Source: Sinorhizobium fredii (GTDB taxonomy: Bacteria; Pseudomonadota; Alphaproteobacteria; Rhizobiales; Rhizobiaceae). From it: a DNA stretch of 64,000 bases. A model generated the notes under the pieces. It made no database searches. It saw nothing but the letters and a program-made list of their open reading frames with translations, and was not told the DNA's origin. Numbering within the stretch: the stretch's first letter is position 1; each line of letters opens with the position of its first letter. The position numbers were made by a program, and so were the translations under genes. The stretch covers positions 3,120,501 through 3,184,500 of the forward strand of contig NZ_CP024307.1 in NCBI RefSeq assembly GCF_002944405.1, given 5' to 3'. This document shows, piece after piece, positions 26,663 to 34,930 of this stretch.

Positions 26663-27801
26663 CGTACAAGCGCTCCGAGCTTGCCGACACCGCGGCAGAA
26701 GTGGGAACGGGCATTGACCTCGAAGGGCAGCACGCCGCGGTTGAGTGCCTCGCTCAGCGTTTCCCAGTCATAGTCGATGAGATGTGCCTGGGTGTCCGTG
26801 AACACCTTGTCGACCTGTTGCCGGCGGAGCCCCAGGCTGAACAGGCTGCTGCGGTGCTTGTTGATGACGACGAAAATGAAATCGGAACTGCCACGCAAGC
26901 GCGTGAGATTGAGGAACAGATCCTTTGCCTGGTGAAGCGCCGGAATCGTCATTTCCGTAACGATCGTCACGCTGTTGACCGATGCGAGCACGTCATCCTT
27001 CCAAGGCGTTTGGTAGTAGGGCACGTCCAGGACGGTCTGGTCGCTCTCGAAGGCAACGACATCGAGCATGCGCAGCACCAGTTCCGCCCCCTTGGGCGAG
27101 AGGAGAACGGACGGCTGCTTGAAGGACAGCAGCGAAAAGCCGCCCGAATGGCGCTTGCGCACCAGATCGACGAATTCGACGTCGACCCGCGATGGATTGG
27201 CAATGACCGGCACCAGATCGTAGTCATTGACGAGATTGAGGTACTGCCCGAGCGACCCGGACGAAAAGTCGAGATCAAACAGATTGACCCGCGGTGCGGA
27301 ATTCTTTGTCGGCTGCGCCAGCACATGGGCGATCGACGAAGCGATCACGCTGGCCCCTGCCCCGCCGACCGCCGAGACGACGGCATGGACGCGGCTGTCG
27401 CTCGCGCCGGCTGTCGGCGCATGCAGGGAGATCATGTCGATCAGCGCACGGCGTTCCAACGGCTTTTTCAGCCAGTCGTTGCCGTTAAGGCGGAAGAGAA
27501 GCCGCAGCCTGTCGTCCCGCAGCTCTTCGGAGACGACCACGAGCGGGATGTTGCGGTTGTTGGTTCGGAAAGCGATAAGCTCCGGCCGTTGCAGGACGTC
27601 GCCGTTGTCGACGTCGAGAACGATCATGTCGAACTGCGTCGGGTCGACCCGGCCCTGTTCGCCGAGGGCCTTCAACGCCATGTGCCGTACGTCGTAGCGC
27701 GAAAGCGAGCCGAAGGTGTCGAGCATGAAACTTGCCGCCGCCGCGTCGTCGGAAAGGACGAGGATCTTTGTGGTCGCTACGAAGTTCATATGCGCTGTCA
27801 T
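26659..27801 (-). CDS. cpaE: Tad pilus localisation protein CpaE/TadZ
   Basis: The 380-residue protein has an N-terminal atypical receiver domain (about residues 10-125, with DMIVLDVDNGD holding an acidic residue) and a C-terminal MinD/ParA-like ATPase domain (about 135-375). The P-loop is degenerate: VSAVGGAGASVIASS lacks the lysine of the deviant Walker A. TadZ proteins of this type place the Tad machine at the pole. The ATG at 27801 has GGGG about eight bases upstream. It follows the second TadE-like gene by 27 bases. Compare the second locus, where CpaE keeps the lysine and is fused to a pseudopilin. Confidence 0.88.
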   Translation of the reverse strand: MTAHMNFVATTKILVLSDDAAAASFMLDTFGSLSRYDVRHMALKALGEQGRVDPTQFDMIVLDVDNGDVLQRPELIAFRTNNRNIPLVVVSEELRDDRLRLLFRLNGNDWLKKPLERRALIDMISLHAPTAGASDSRVHAVVSAVGGAGASVIASSIAHVLAQPTKNSAPRVNLFDLDFSSGSLGQYLNLVNDYDLVPVIANPSRVDVEFVDLVRKRHSGGFSLLSFKQPSVLLSPKGAELVLRMLDVVAFESDQTVLDVPYYQTPWKDDVLASVNSVTIVTEMTIPALHQAKDLFLNLTRLRGSSDFIFVVINKHRSSLFSLGLRRQQVDKVFTDTQAHLIDYDWETLSEALNRGVLPFEVNARSHFCRGVGKLGALVR

Positions 27802-27828
27802 TTCGCAATCCCCACGCTATATCAATGG

Positions 27829-28452
27829 TTAGCACGTCGAGCATGTTTGCAGGTCTTCGGTTGTGATGGTCACCGGATGGGCCGGAACCGCGATTTCATC
27901 GAGCCCGAGCAAGGGTCCAAGAAAGAGCATTTCGAGGGTTACATCACGAACTTCGAGGCGCATGGTCAGCACCGGGCCTTCGGGGCGGCCCCAGTAGCCG
28001 AGCCCGGAGCGCTGATAGGTGACCACCAGGTTCTCCGGCTGGATACGCCAGTTAATGTCGCAGATTCCCGGGCGCGGATCGCCCGCCGTCCCGCAGGCGC
28101 CGTCGCTGCCGAGCACGATCCGGCTCAGCCCATCGCTGCAATTGGCAAGGTCCGGACCGCAGGTCGAAGATATCATCGCGTTGTTCGGCGTTGCATCGCC
28201 ATTATCGAGCGGGTTGGCGGCCTCTGTCGGAAATACTTCGTCAAAGTCACTGGTGAGCGGATCGGAGACTGCTGCGAGCCGCGCACCATATTGCAGCGCC
28301 TTGACGGTCTGGTTCCATTGCGACATCGCATAGCCGAATTCGATGAAGGTTGCGAACATCAGCATCACGATCGGGAGAGTGATCAAAGCCTCGGTAAGGG
28401 CAACGCCGCTTTCGTCCTGCCGAAAAGGCTTGAGGAATCGAGAGATTACCAT
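27829..28452 (-). CDS. TadE/TadF-like pseudopilin
   Basis: The 207-residue protein has a short basic N-terminus, then the prepilin-like segment DESGVALTEALITLPIVML (residues 14-32) with the Glu five residues after the Gly, typical of TadE/TadF processed by the CpaA peptidase. The periplasmic remainder contains four or more cysteines that could form disulfides. Its start overlaps the stop of the preceding pseudopilin gene by seven bases. Minor pseudopilins of this kind are needed for pilus assembly or initiation. Confidence 0.85.
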   Translation of the reverse strand: MVISRFLKPFRQDESGVALTEALITLPIVMLMFATFIEFGYAMSQWNQTVKALQYGARLAAVSDPLTSDFDEVFPTEAANPLDNGDATPNNAMISSTCGPDLANCSDGLSRIVLGSDGACGTAGDPRPGICDINWRIQPENLVVTYQRSGLGYWGRPEGPVLTMRLEVRDVTLEMLFLGPLLGLDEIAVPAHPVTITTEDLQTCSTC

Positions 28453-28928
28453 CCCATATACCTCTCTTCATGCGAGGCGCTGATGGTGATTTCGTCAATC
28501 CCGAGCCAGGCGAACAGCGGAGAGGCTTCGTAGGGGTGTGCGGTTTCGATCGTGAACGTTCCGTCGGCACCGACTGCGTTGACCGTGATGTCGGCAAGGG
28601 TGGGCCCCCAGCCGGGGACGCGCAGGACAGCGCCGTCTGCCGGGCTCTGCGTTCCATAAAAGGCGATCAGTTTCGCCGTCCCCTCCGAGCAGGTCGACGT
28701 GTAGGTCGGCGACGTTGGTCGGCACCGGGCCAGATAGCGTCCGGCGTCGCGCAATCCGGCATCGATCTGCATCCGCTCCCAGAAAAGGTTGCCGAACTCT
28801 AGGATGCCCGCTGCAAACACGGTGACGAATGGCACCACGATTATCGTCTCAGTAAGAACAGCCGCATCTTCGTTCAACCAGAAATAGAACTGCAACCGGC
28901 GGCGAAAGATTTTTCTAAATGCGTTCAT
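28446..28928 (-). CDS. TadE-like pseudopilin
   Basis: A 160-residue protein with one N-terminal membrane segment preceded by a basic stretch (KIFRRRLQFYFWLNED) and the TadE-type sequence AAVLTETIIVVPFVTVFA (about residues 22-39). The rest is periplasmic. The ATG at 28928 overlaps the TadG stop by four bases (ATGA). It is the first of two tandem TadE/F genes, the usual arrangement in Tad loci. Confidence 0.85.
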   Translation of the reverse strand: MNAFRKIFRRRLQFYFWLNEDAAVLTETIIVVPFVTVFAAGILEFGNLFWERMQIDAGLRDAGRYLARCRPTSPTYTSTCSEGTAKLIAFYGTQSPADGAVLRVPGWGPTLADITVNAVGADGTFTIETAHPYEASPLFAWLGIDEITISASHEERYMGW

Positions 28929-30526
28929 CGGACCAACTCCGCTTCTTCGCGAAGGAACTCGTCGAGCGTGCCGCGGCCGCCCTTGCCGGTAATGTCGATC
29001 ATTTCGAGCGAAAGGTAGCGCTCACTGCCGGCCTTGATCGCCGGCTTGGTCAGGAACAGGCGGGCGAAGGCGACGGCCTCCGTCTCCTTGTGGCCGTTCA
29101 GATGGCCGACGGCATTTTCGTAGCCGCAGTTCACGATGGCGGCGAAGATCTCGCGCCGGTCGCCATAGTCGCCGCTCGTATAGTTTGAAAGATCGGGGCC
29201 GGTGTAGCACTGACCGCCGGTTAGAGGTGCGCCCGTCTCGCCGCTGGCCGAGGCATGGTTGATCATCGCGGAATTATTGAGCTCGTAGCGGTAGACATCA
29301 TAGGCGGAGGGCTGCGACGGAGAGCCGGTCGGCGACGGATAGCTTGAATGATTGCTGAGGATCGTGCTGACGGAAGGAGCGCCGCTCCCTTGGGCAACGT
29401 TCCAGTAGCTGTTGTACTGCCAGTCATTGCCGCCGCTGATCTTTCCGCCGGCCAGCGAGGTCATCGACGCGCCGTAACCGAGCGGCACGGCCTTGGTTAC
29501 GTCGCCGACGGTGGCGCCGCTCATGAGCGGGTTGTATTCGCCGCAGATCTTGTTGGCGCCGCCCGTCTGGTTCTGGGCAGAGCGCACGTTGCGAGCGGGT
29601 CGGTAACGTCCGTCGCTGCGTGCATTGCCGAATGAGCCGGAATACAAGCCAAAGCGCGTATTCAGTCCCGCCTCTACCGGTCCCGCCATCGCGCCGGTCT
29701 TCGTCTCCAAGGCGTCCTGCTTGTAGCAGACACCGGGCGAACCGGTGGCGAGCGCCTCGGCGAGCACGTTCGCACCGTTGCCATAGGTCGCCAGGAAGCC
29801 GAAGTTGCCCGGTCCCGGCGCCGACGAGGAGGTGCTGTGAAGCTCGATCTGGCGGCCATACAGATTACCGGCTGCAAAGTTGGTATGCAGCGCCTCGGCC
29901 GCCGCCTCGTTGGCGGTCGCGCTTGTGTTGCCGGCCGGCTCAAACGGATTGCAGATGTAGATCGGCGTGACATCGCAGGCGCTGGAGCGATAGACAGCAA
30001 CGGCATCGGCGGAGACATTGATGGTATCGCGGTTGAGCCCGACTGGGACCGGGAAGATCGTCGTCATCGCCTGCGGTTTCGCAATAACCCAAGCATAAGA
30101 CGCTTCGTTCGCATCCGCCGCCATCATCGAGGCCTCGATCGGATTGTCGTCGTCGGCCGGGATCTCCTTGAGGTAGATGACCGTTACAGTGCTTCCGGCA
30201 TCATTGCCTGCATCATAGGTGACGGTGATGTGCGAGCCGAGTTGCATGCCGGTGCCGCCGCCGCCGAACGCGGCACTGTTGGCGAGCGCCTCGATTGCCG
30301 CATCGGCGCGAGTAATCGCATCGTCGCGTCCGTCGAGCTCGCGGGCGCCGGCAAGGGCCATGGCATCCACCGCATTCTGCAGGTCGGTGTGAAGATTGCC
30401 GGTGCGGCCGACGTCAATGACGAGCAGCGAAAAACCGAGCAGGAGTGGCATGGAAATCAGCGTCAAGGCGATGACGTAGCCACGATTGTCATCCAGGAAG
30501 CGTTTGATAGCCTTACGCAACAACAT
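28925..30526 (-). CDS. tadG: TadG-like pilus assembly protein
   Basis: The 533-residue protein begins with the TadG N-terminal domain: DDNRGYVIALTLISMPLLLG membrane anchor (about residues 12-31) followed by TDLQNAVDAMALAGARELDG. A long periplasmic part with many Gly, Ser and Asn residues and several Cys follows. TadG is thought to be a processed, envelope-associated component. The start at 30526 has AGGAG eight bases upstream; an ATG two codons earlier is too close to that site. It heads a tight tadG-tadE-tadF group with overlapping ends. Confidence 0.85.
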   Translation of the reverse strand: MLLRKAIKRFLDDNRGYVIALTLISMPLLLGFSLLVIDVGRTGNLHTDLQNAVDAMALAGARELDGRDDAITRADAAIEALANSAAFGGGGTGMQLGSHITVTYDAGNDAGSTVTVIYLKEIPADDDNPIEASMMAADANEASYAWVIAKPQAMTTIFPVPVGLNRDTINVSADAVAVYRSSACDVTPIYICNPFEPAGNTSATANEAAAEALHTNFAAGNLYGRQIELHSTSSSAPGPGNFGFLATYGNGANVLAEALATGSPGVCYKQDALETKTGAMAGPVEAGLNTRFGLYSGSFGNARSDGRYRPARNVRSAQNQTGGANKICGEYNPLMSGATVGDVTKAVPLGYGASMTSLAGGKISGGNDWQYNSYWNVAQGSGAPSVSTILSNHSSYPSPTGSPSQPSAYDVYRYELNNSAMINHASASGETGAPLTGGQCYTGPDLSNYTSGDYGDRREIFAAIVNCGYENAVGHLNGHKETEAVAFARLFLTKPAIKAGSERYLSLEMIDITGKGGRGTLDEFLREEAELVR

Positions 30527-30532
30527 TGGCAT

Positions 30533-30794
30533 GCTCCTCGGATCACGGCGGTTTCCGCCGAGATTCTGATTCGTTGCCGAGGCATCAAAGTTTTCGGGGC
30601 AACGACATGCTTAAAAAACGAGAACGGGACTTTGAAAATCATGAGCGGCAATTCGCTCGCATCCCGTGTCTCAGCTAATAAAATCCGTTAAATTCCGTGT
30701 CGTCTTTATGATCTTGACCCAGTATTACGTCAATCTGGTATTTCTATTTCTTATTCCCATCCGGCTCAGTGCCGTTCCTTCAATACTACGCAGT
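30533..30794. other. Intergenic gap within the first Tad locus
   Basis: About 260 relatively AT-rich bases separate the small lipoprotein gene from tadG. This is the largest internal gap of the locus, so a second promoter for tadG and the genes after it is plausible. No clear hairpin or coding frame was seen. Confidence 0.4.
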
Positions 30795-31103
30795 CTACCT
30801 GGCTGTTCCGTTCGGCGGCGTGGCCACCGGCAGGATCACCGCTGATGGCGGCGGCGCGCTCGACTGTCTGCCGCCCTGATAGCCGCCGATCGCGCGGTAA
30901 ATCACCTTGCCGTCGCTGTTGATCTGCGTGTTGTACGCCGCCCGCGGGAACGGATCCTGTGTGTGGATGCCCTTGTTGGCCTCCACCGCATTGCCGAGCC
31001 CGAAGGTGATCGAATCGCGGTGGTTCAAATAGTCGGCGCAGCCGGAGAGAAGGCCGACGGCGGCGATAGCGAGGAATGCGCGCTTACTTCTTGGAAAGAA
31101 CAA
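30795..31103 (-). CDS. Small Tad-locus lipoprotein (CpaD-position)
   Basis: The 102-residue product starts at TTG (31103) with GGGAGG five bases upstream, overlapping the secretin gene's 3' end by 20 bases. A basic N-terminus and hydrophobic stretch end in the lipobox LLSGC (Cys about residue 21). The mature part, with DSITFGLGNAVEANKGI, resembles a conserved segment of CpaD-type pilus lipoproteins, which normally are about 220 residues. It thus seems to be a short CpaD equivalent in the expected place after CpaC, presumably an outer-membrane partner of the secretin. A longer frame from 31163 lies inside the secretin gene and is less likely. Confidence 0.72.
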   Translation of the reverse strand: MFFPRSKRAFLAIAAVGLLSGCADYLNHRDSITFGLGNAVEANKGIHTQDPFPRAAYNTQINSDGKVIYRAIGGYQGGRQSSAPPPSAVILPVATPPNGTAR

Positions 31104-32556
31104 CTGCGCCTCCCACGTCGAGATCGAGACGGTGGCCATAGGGCCCCTTGACGCCTTCGCCATTGCGGAAGCGACGCAGCATGTCCTTGTCCACCTCGAG
31201 AATGCCGAGGGCGAAAAGCTCGACGTCGTTGGACGAGCGCGTCTGTTCGAGCGGGCTATAGAGGTCTTCGCCGGGCTTCGACGGCCGCACGATATGCGGG
31301 GTGACGACGATGACCAGGTCCGACTCCCTTTTCAGGAAGCTCGTCGAGCGGAATAGTGCGCCGATCACCGGAACCTGCCCGAGCCACGGCAATTGCTGAA
31401 CGTCCTTGGCATTGACCGATTGCAGCAGGCCGGCCATCGCAAAGCTCTGGCCGTCACGTAGCGCGACAGTCGTACTTGCAGCGCGCGAGATGAAGCCCGG
31501 ATTGCCGTTGACGCTGATCGAAGGGTCGATTTCGGAGACTTCGGGCTCGATCTTGAGACTGATCAGCCCGCCATCGAGCACCACCGGTGAGAAGGTGAGC
31601 CGCACGCCGAAAGGCCGGTAGTCGGTCTCGGTCGCAAGCGTTGCACCGTTCGCGACCGTTGATTGGATCGGCACTTCGCCGCCGGCATGGAAGCTTGCGG
31701 TTTCGCCGCTCATGGCAATCAGGTTCGGCTGCGCCAGCCGGCGCACCAAGCCTTTTTGCTCGAGCGCGTTGATGACGATGTCGATCTGGCCGCCGGAAAT
31801 TTCAAGCACCTTGGCAATCAGCTGGCCGAAGGGCTGCATGCCGGTCGCCGCACCCGCGGCGTCCCCGAGCGTTCGAGCAAGATTACCATCATCATCGACG
31901 GTAATACCTTGACTGGTCGTCGCCTTGCCGATGCCGTTCCTGCCCTGACCGGACCAACCGATGCCGAGATCGCGGCCGGTCTGGCGCGAAGCTTCGATGA
32001 CGCGAACTTCCAGCATCACCTGCTGCGATTCGGCAACACGCAGCTGGTTCAGGACCGGTTCCGCCGAATAGGATTGAGCAATTTCAACCACCCGCTGCAG
32101 TTCGACCGCATCGCGAACCGTCCCCGTCAGACGAATGCGATCATTGGAGTTGAACACCCGCACTTGCGCCGAGGGGGCGGTGGAGCGGATCGCCGATGCA
32201 ACTTCAGTGAAGTCGGCGGCGACCCGCACGTCGATAACACCGACAAGCGCCTTATTGTCGTCATAGACGGAGATATTAGTAGCACCCGTCTGCTTGCCGC
32301 GAATGAACAGCGACTGGTCGGAAAGGGGCACCACGTCGATCATCTCGGCGCTGCCAATGACCAGATCGCCGAAGGGCTTGCCGGTCCTGACTGTAATCGT
32401 GTCGTTTGGCGCCAGCGTCACCTGCTGGACCGAGCCGGTGAGGCTGACGAATTTTTCTTGGGCCTTGGCGGGACCCACAACACCGGGTCCCCCACTATAG
32501 GCAATTATTGCCGCGGCTACCGCCGCGAGGGTTCCGGCTCTTGCCGCCCCCTTCAT
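31084..32556 (-). CDS. cpaC: Tad pilus outer-membrane secretin CpaC/RcpA
   Basis: The 490-residue protein has a signal peptide (residues 1-33), the pilus N-terminal domain (KPFGDLVIGSAEMIDVVPLSD, about 60-130 region), a BON-like stretch (about 135-200) and the C-terminal secretin domain. The secretin part includes VRRLAQPNLIAMSGETASF and ESDLVIVVTPHIVRP. It forms the outer-membrane channel for the Flp pilus. The ATG at 32556 has AGGGGA five bases upstream and leaves a clean signal peptide. It is the only full secretin in the window, so the second Tad locus may depend on it. Confidence 0.93.
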   Translation of the reverse strand: MKGAARAGTLAAVAAAIIAYSGGPGVVGPAKAQEKFVSLTGSVQQVTLAPNDTITVRTGKPFGDLVIGSAEMIDVVPLSDQSLFIRGKQTGATNISVYDDNKALVGVIDVRVAADFTEVASAIRSTAPSAQVRVFNSNDRIRLTGTVRDAVELQRVVEIAQSYSAEPVLNQLRVAESQQVMLEVRVIEASRQTGRDLGIGWSGQGRNGIGKATTSQGITVDDDGNLARTLGDAAGAATGMQPFGQLIAKVLEISGGQIDIVINALEQKGLVRRLAQPNLIAMSGETASFHAGGEVPIQSTVANGATLATETDYRPFGVRLTFSPVVLDGGLISLKIEPEVSEIDPSISVNGNPGFISRAASTTVALRDGQSFAMAGLLQSVNAKDVQQLPWLGQVPVIGALFRSTSFLKRESDLVIVVTPHIVRPSKPGEDLYSPLEQTRSSNDVELFALGILEVDKDMLRRFRNGEGVKGPYGHRLDLDVGGAVVLSKK

Positions 32557-32638
32557 GAGTCCCCTGGACATTCCCGCTTCAGCCTCCGCTCCTCGTTCAG
32601 CCACAGCGCCTGCGGGCAACAAAGCCGCTCCCCTCGCT

Positions 32639-33646
32639 TCACTGGACCATGCCGACTCGGTGCTCTTCGCGCTTCGTCGAGTTCCAGACGCCGACCGTGG
32701 CCCATTTTGGCTCTACGGGCAAGAGTGGTTCTGCTTTTCGCTCTGCAATCTGTACCTGTTTTTCTTTAACAGGTTGTTTCATTTTGTCTTCGACGGAGTC
32801 GATCCGGCTTCCAAGCTCGTCGCCGACCTTGCGCACCAGGTTTTCGATCGTCTCGAATCGCCCGTCGTCATCCTTCGCGAGATCTGCACTGAGGTCGGCC
32901 GAGATCAGCCCGCCGCCGAGATCGGCAACCGTAATCGGCCGCGTCTGCTCGACATTCGATGAGGCGATATTGCGCAAAGCCAATGAAAGCGTGCCGATGC
33001 TCGCCCCGAGCGTCAGACGCTGCGCTTCGTCGGTCGTTACCTCGAAGGTGACGGTCTTGACGACGGAGGGCTCGTCCTTGCGCTCGTCCGCAGTCTGGTC
33101 GACCGCCAGCACCTTAACACCCTGCAGCAGCACGTCGACATAAGTCTGTTCACTGTTGTTCTGTCGCCGGACGACCCGGGTCAGCAGAACATCGACGCGA
33201 TCCGCCGGCCTCACGAAACCAGCGACGCCCAGAACGTCGTTGACGCGAATGGAAACGGCCTTCATGCCCTGGTCGAGCGCCGCCGACAGAGTGGCGCGCT
33301 CGCCGGTCCCGGTAATCTTGGAAGAAAGCACCGGCTCGCCGGGATCGATCGCCTCCATGGCGTAGCGAGGCTCGTCCTTGTCACCGATCACCGACTCGAT
33401 TGTCTGAAACGAACCTTCCGGCTGTTCGCCGGTCGGCCAAGGGATGGTTTTCAGGCTCTCCGGATAAACCCGATCGCCGAAGCGCATGGGCTTGGCGGCA
33501 ACCACGAGGGTCTTTTCCGGAGCCTTTACGGAATTAGCTGCTGCAAGTCGAGCCTGTTGTTCCGCGAGATAAGTGCGTGTCCCGAAGACCGCCGCAGAAG
33601 CAAGTAAAATGGCGACAGCAAGACTGGTGACCGTCGAAGTACGCAT
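32639..33646 (-). CDS. cpaB: Tad pilus assembly protein CpaB/RcpC
   Basis: A 335-residue protein with an N-terminal membrane anchor (SLAVAILLASAAVFGTRTYL, about residues 8-27), a SAF domain (about 45-110, PMRFGDRVYPESLKTIPWP) and the RcpC domain (RVNDVLGVAGFVRPADRVDVLL). A longer than usual, charged C-terminal extension (about 240-335) follows. CpaB acts in the periplasm with the secretin. The ATG at 33646 is preferred because GGAG stands nine bases upstream; another ATG lies five codons earlier. It follows the pilin gene and its hairpin, in the order pilin-cpaB-cpaC. Confidence 0.9.
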   Translation of the reverse strand: MRTSTVTSLAVAILLASAAVFGTRTYLAEQQARLAAANSVKAPEKTLVVAAKPMRFGDRVYPESLKTIPWPTGEQPEGSFQTIESVIGDKDEPRYAMEAIDPGEPVLSSKITGTGERATLSAALDQGMKAVSIRVNDVLGVAGFVRPADRVDVLLTRVVRRQNNSEQTYVDVLLQGVKVLAVDQTADERKDEPSVVKTVTFEVTTDEAQRLTLGASIGTLSLALRNIASSNVEQTRPITVADLGGGLISADLSADLAKDDDGRFETIENLVRKVGDELGSRIDSVEDKMKQPVKEKQVQIAERKAEPLLPVEPKWATVGVWNSTKREEHRVGMVQ

Positions 33647-33697
33647 CGCCGACAACTCCATACATGCTAAAATACATTTTCTACAATAATCAAATTG

Positions 33698-33727
33698 CTA
33701 AGGAGGGATTAACAAACCCCTCCTTAG
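33698..33727 (-). terminator. Hairpin after the first pilin gene (attenuator)
   Basis: CTAAGGAGGG (33698-33707) pairs perfectly with CCCTCCTTAG (33718-33727). It directly follows the stop of the pilin gene and precedes cpaB. No strong T-run follows on the minus strand, so readthrough into cpaB is likely. The second locus has a comparable stem after its pilin gene (42128-42153); both would favour pilin message over machine message. Confidence 0.65.
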
Positions 33728-33740
33728 ATTCTACCAAACT

Positions 33741-33947
33741 TCACTGAGTAACGATAGCATCGGTCGATACTGAGTTCATCCACCACGATCCCCATGAGCC
33801 CCAAGCATCGCTCAGGTTCCCGCCTGCGGCCGTGACGGTCCCGATCACACCACCGACGAGCAAGGCCAAGAGAATAAGATATTCAGTCAGTGCAACACCG
33901 TCTTCTTCCCGCGCGAAAGCGGATACCTTAGCTACAAAAGCTTTCAT
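33741..33947 (-). CDS. pilA: Flp-type pilin (first locus)
   Basis: The 68-residue prepilin has the class IVb Flp signature: a short basic leader, then EEDG|VALTEYLILLALLVGG, where cleavage is expected after Gly and the Glu-Tyr pair lies at mature positions 5-6. The tail is unusually rich in Trp and Ser (AWGSWGSWWMNSVSTD), unlike the second pilin at 41932. It is the major subunit of the fibre built by the genes downstream. The ATG at 33947 has AAGGAA eight bases upstream. A longer frame from 34079 covers upstream DNA and is not the gene. Confidence 0.9.
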   Translation of the reverse strand: MKAFVAKVSAFAREEDGVALTEYLILLALLVGGVIGTVTAAGGNLSDAWGSWGSWWMNSVSTDAIVTQ

Positions 33948-34265
33948 CGAGAAATTCCTTTCAAATATACTTCGCGTGCCGCAAAATTCCCCGGGCCGCG
34001 CCGCCGTTGAGACCATCTCTCCGACTGACTTGATTAATAAACTGTTAATTTCTGAATCGTCAATCATTATATTTAGCAATTTTCGGAGGAGGTTGCTTAT
34101 GGTTAAGATAATAAACGAATATCTCTGGCTTTGCGGCGTGAAAAGCGGTATAGAATTGGCATCCTCTGAATTATATAGTCGGTTTTAAATAGCCCATACG
34201 GATTAGAATCCCTTCGGTAATTTCTTAAAAATAATCAGTTTGACTGCGTATGGAGTACGATAAAG
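33948..34265. promoter_or_regulatory. Divergent AT-rich promoter region between pilin and prepilin peptidase genes
   Basis: These 318 bases separate the divergent pilA and cpaA genes and are much richer in A+T than the neighbouring genes. They must hold the promoters of both units. No convincing sigma-70 or sigma-54 box pair stood out, so I give no exact sites. A short frame with a strong ribosome site lies at 34099-34188 and is listed separately. Confidence 0.55.
34099..34188 (+). CDS. Candidate small protein or leader peptide (29 aa)
   Basis: An ATG at 34099 is preceded by GGAGGAGG at six bases, a near-ideal ribosome site, and opens a 29-codon frame ending in TAA. The peptide starts MVKIINEYLWLCGVKSG. 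It lies 77 bases upstream of cpaA on the same strand. It may be a real small protein or a leader peptide influencing cpaA expression. There is no known family and length alone proves nothing. Confidence 0.4.
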   Translation: MVKIINEYLWLCGVKSGIELASSELYSRF

Positions 34266-34787
34266 ATGATTTCCGCAATCAACATCTTAATTGTGACAAA
34301 AGTATTACTTTTATTTTATGCCGCCTGGAGCGATTTCCGGCTCTGGAAAATACCGAACCTAATCGTGCTGGCTCTTGTCGCCGTTTATGGGTTTTATACT
34401 GCCCTGCAGTTGCTGACGGCTGAAGATGTCGGCGCGGCCCTCTTCTCCTCGTCGGGCATTGCCGGCGATGTCGGAGCCGGGCTGCTGCTCTTCGCCATTG
34501 GATTTGGCCTATGGTCGTTCAAGCTCTTCGGCGCGGGTGACGCCAAGCTGTTTCTGCCGATCGGCCTCTTCATAGGCTGGCACGGCATGCTGCCCTTTGC
34601 GGTCTTCCTGCTGATCGGGGGCGTGGTGACGCTCCTCATCCTCAAGTTGCCGATGCCGCTGCAATTGGCCCACTTGTCCGTGGTGATGCGCGTGGAAGAG
34701 ATTCGTACGACGCGAAAGATTCCCTACGGCGTCATCATGGCCGCAGCCGCGCTCACCATGATGGCCCTGCGGCCGGGTCTTGCCTAA
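34266..34787 (+). CDS. cpaA: Prepilin peptidase CpaA/TadV (first locus)
   Basis: The 173-residue membrane protein has the A24 prepilin peptidase layout with about five or six helices. The two catalytic aspartates are seen in AAWSDFRLWKIPN and in FGAGDAKL. It cuts the leader from the Flp pilin and from the TadE-type pseudopilins. It is divergent from the pilin operon. The plain ATG at 34266 follows GGAGTACGATAAAG. The protein differs clearly from the second CpaA at 37618-38130. Confidence 0.9.
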   Translation: MISAINILIVTKVLLLFYAAWSDFRLWKIPNLIVLALVAVYGFYTALQLLTAEDVGAALFSSSGIAGDVGAGLLLFAIGFGLWSFKLFGAGDAKLFLPIGLFIGWHGMLPFAVFLLIGGVVTLLILKLPMPLQLAHLSVVMRVEEIRTTRKIPYGVIMAAAALTMMALRPGLA

Positions 34788-34930
34788 CTCCTAAAACCAT
34801 CCAGACGAAAGCAAGAATCGCAAAATAGCAACATTAACGGAGCAGTGACTAATAAATACGGGCGAGTTGACCGCTTAAAAGAATTCAGATCAACTGCCGA
34901 TTGGGGAAATAATCTATTGGTTTTACAACG

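Noticed and set aside
26506..28533. A 675-codon open frame on the plus strand
   Set aside because: It lies antisense to cpaE, the transpeptidase and pseudopilin genes, which have clear domains. It has no family features and reflects the high GC content.
31663..32769. A 368-codon open frame on the plus strand
   Set aside because: It is antisense to the secretin gene, with no recognisable product.
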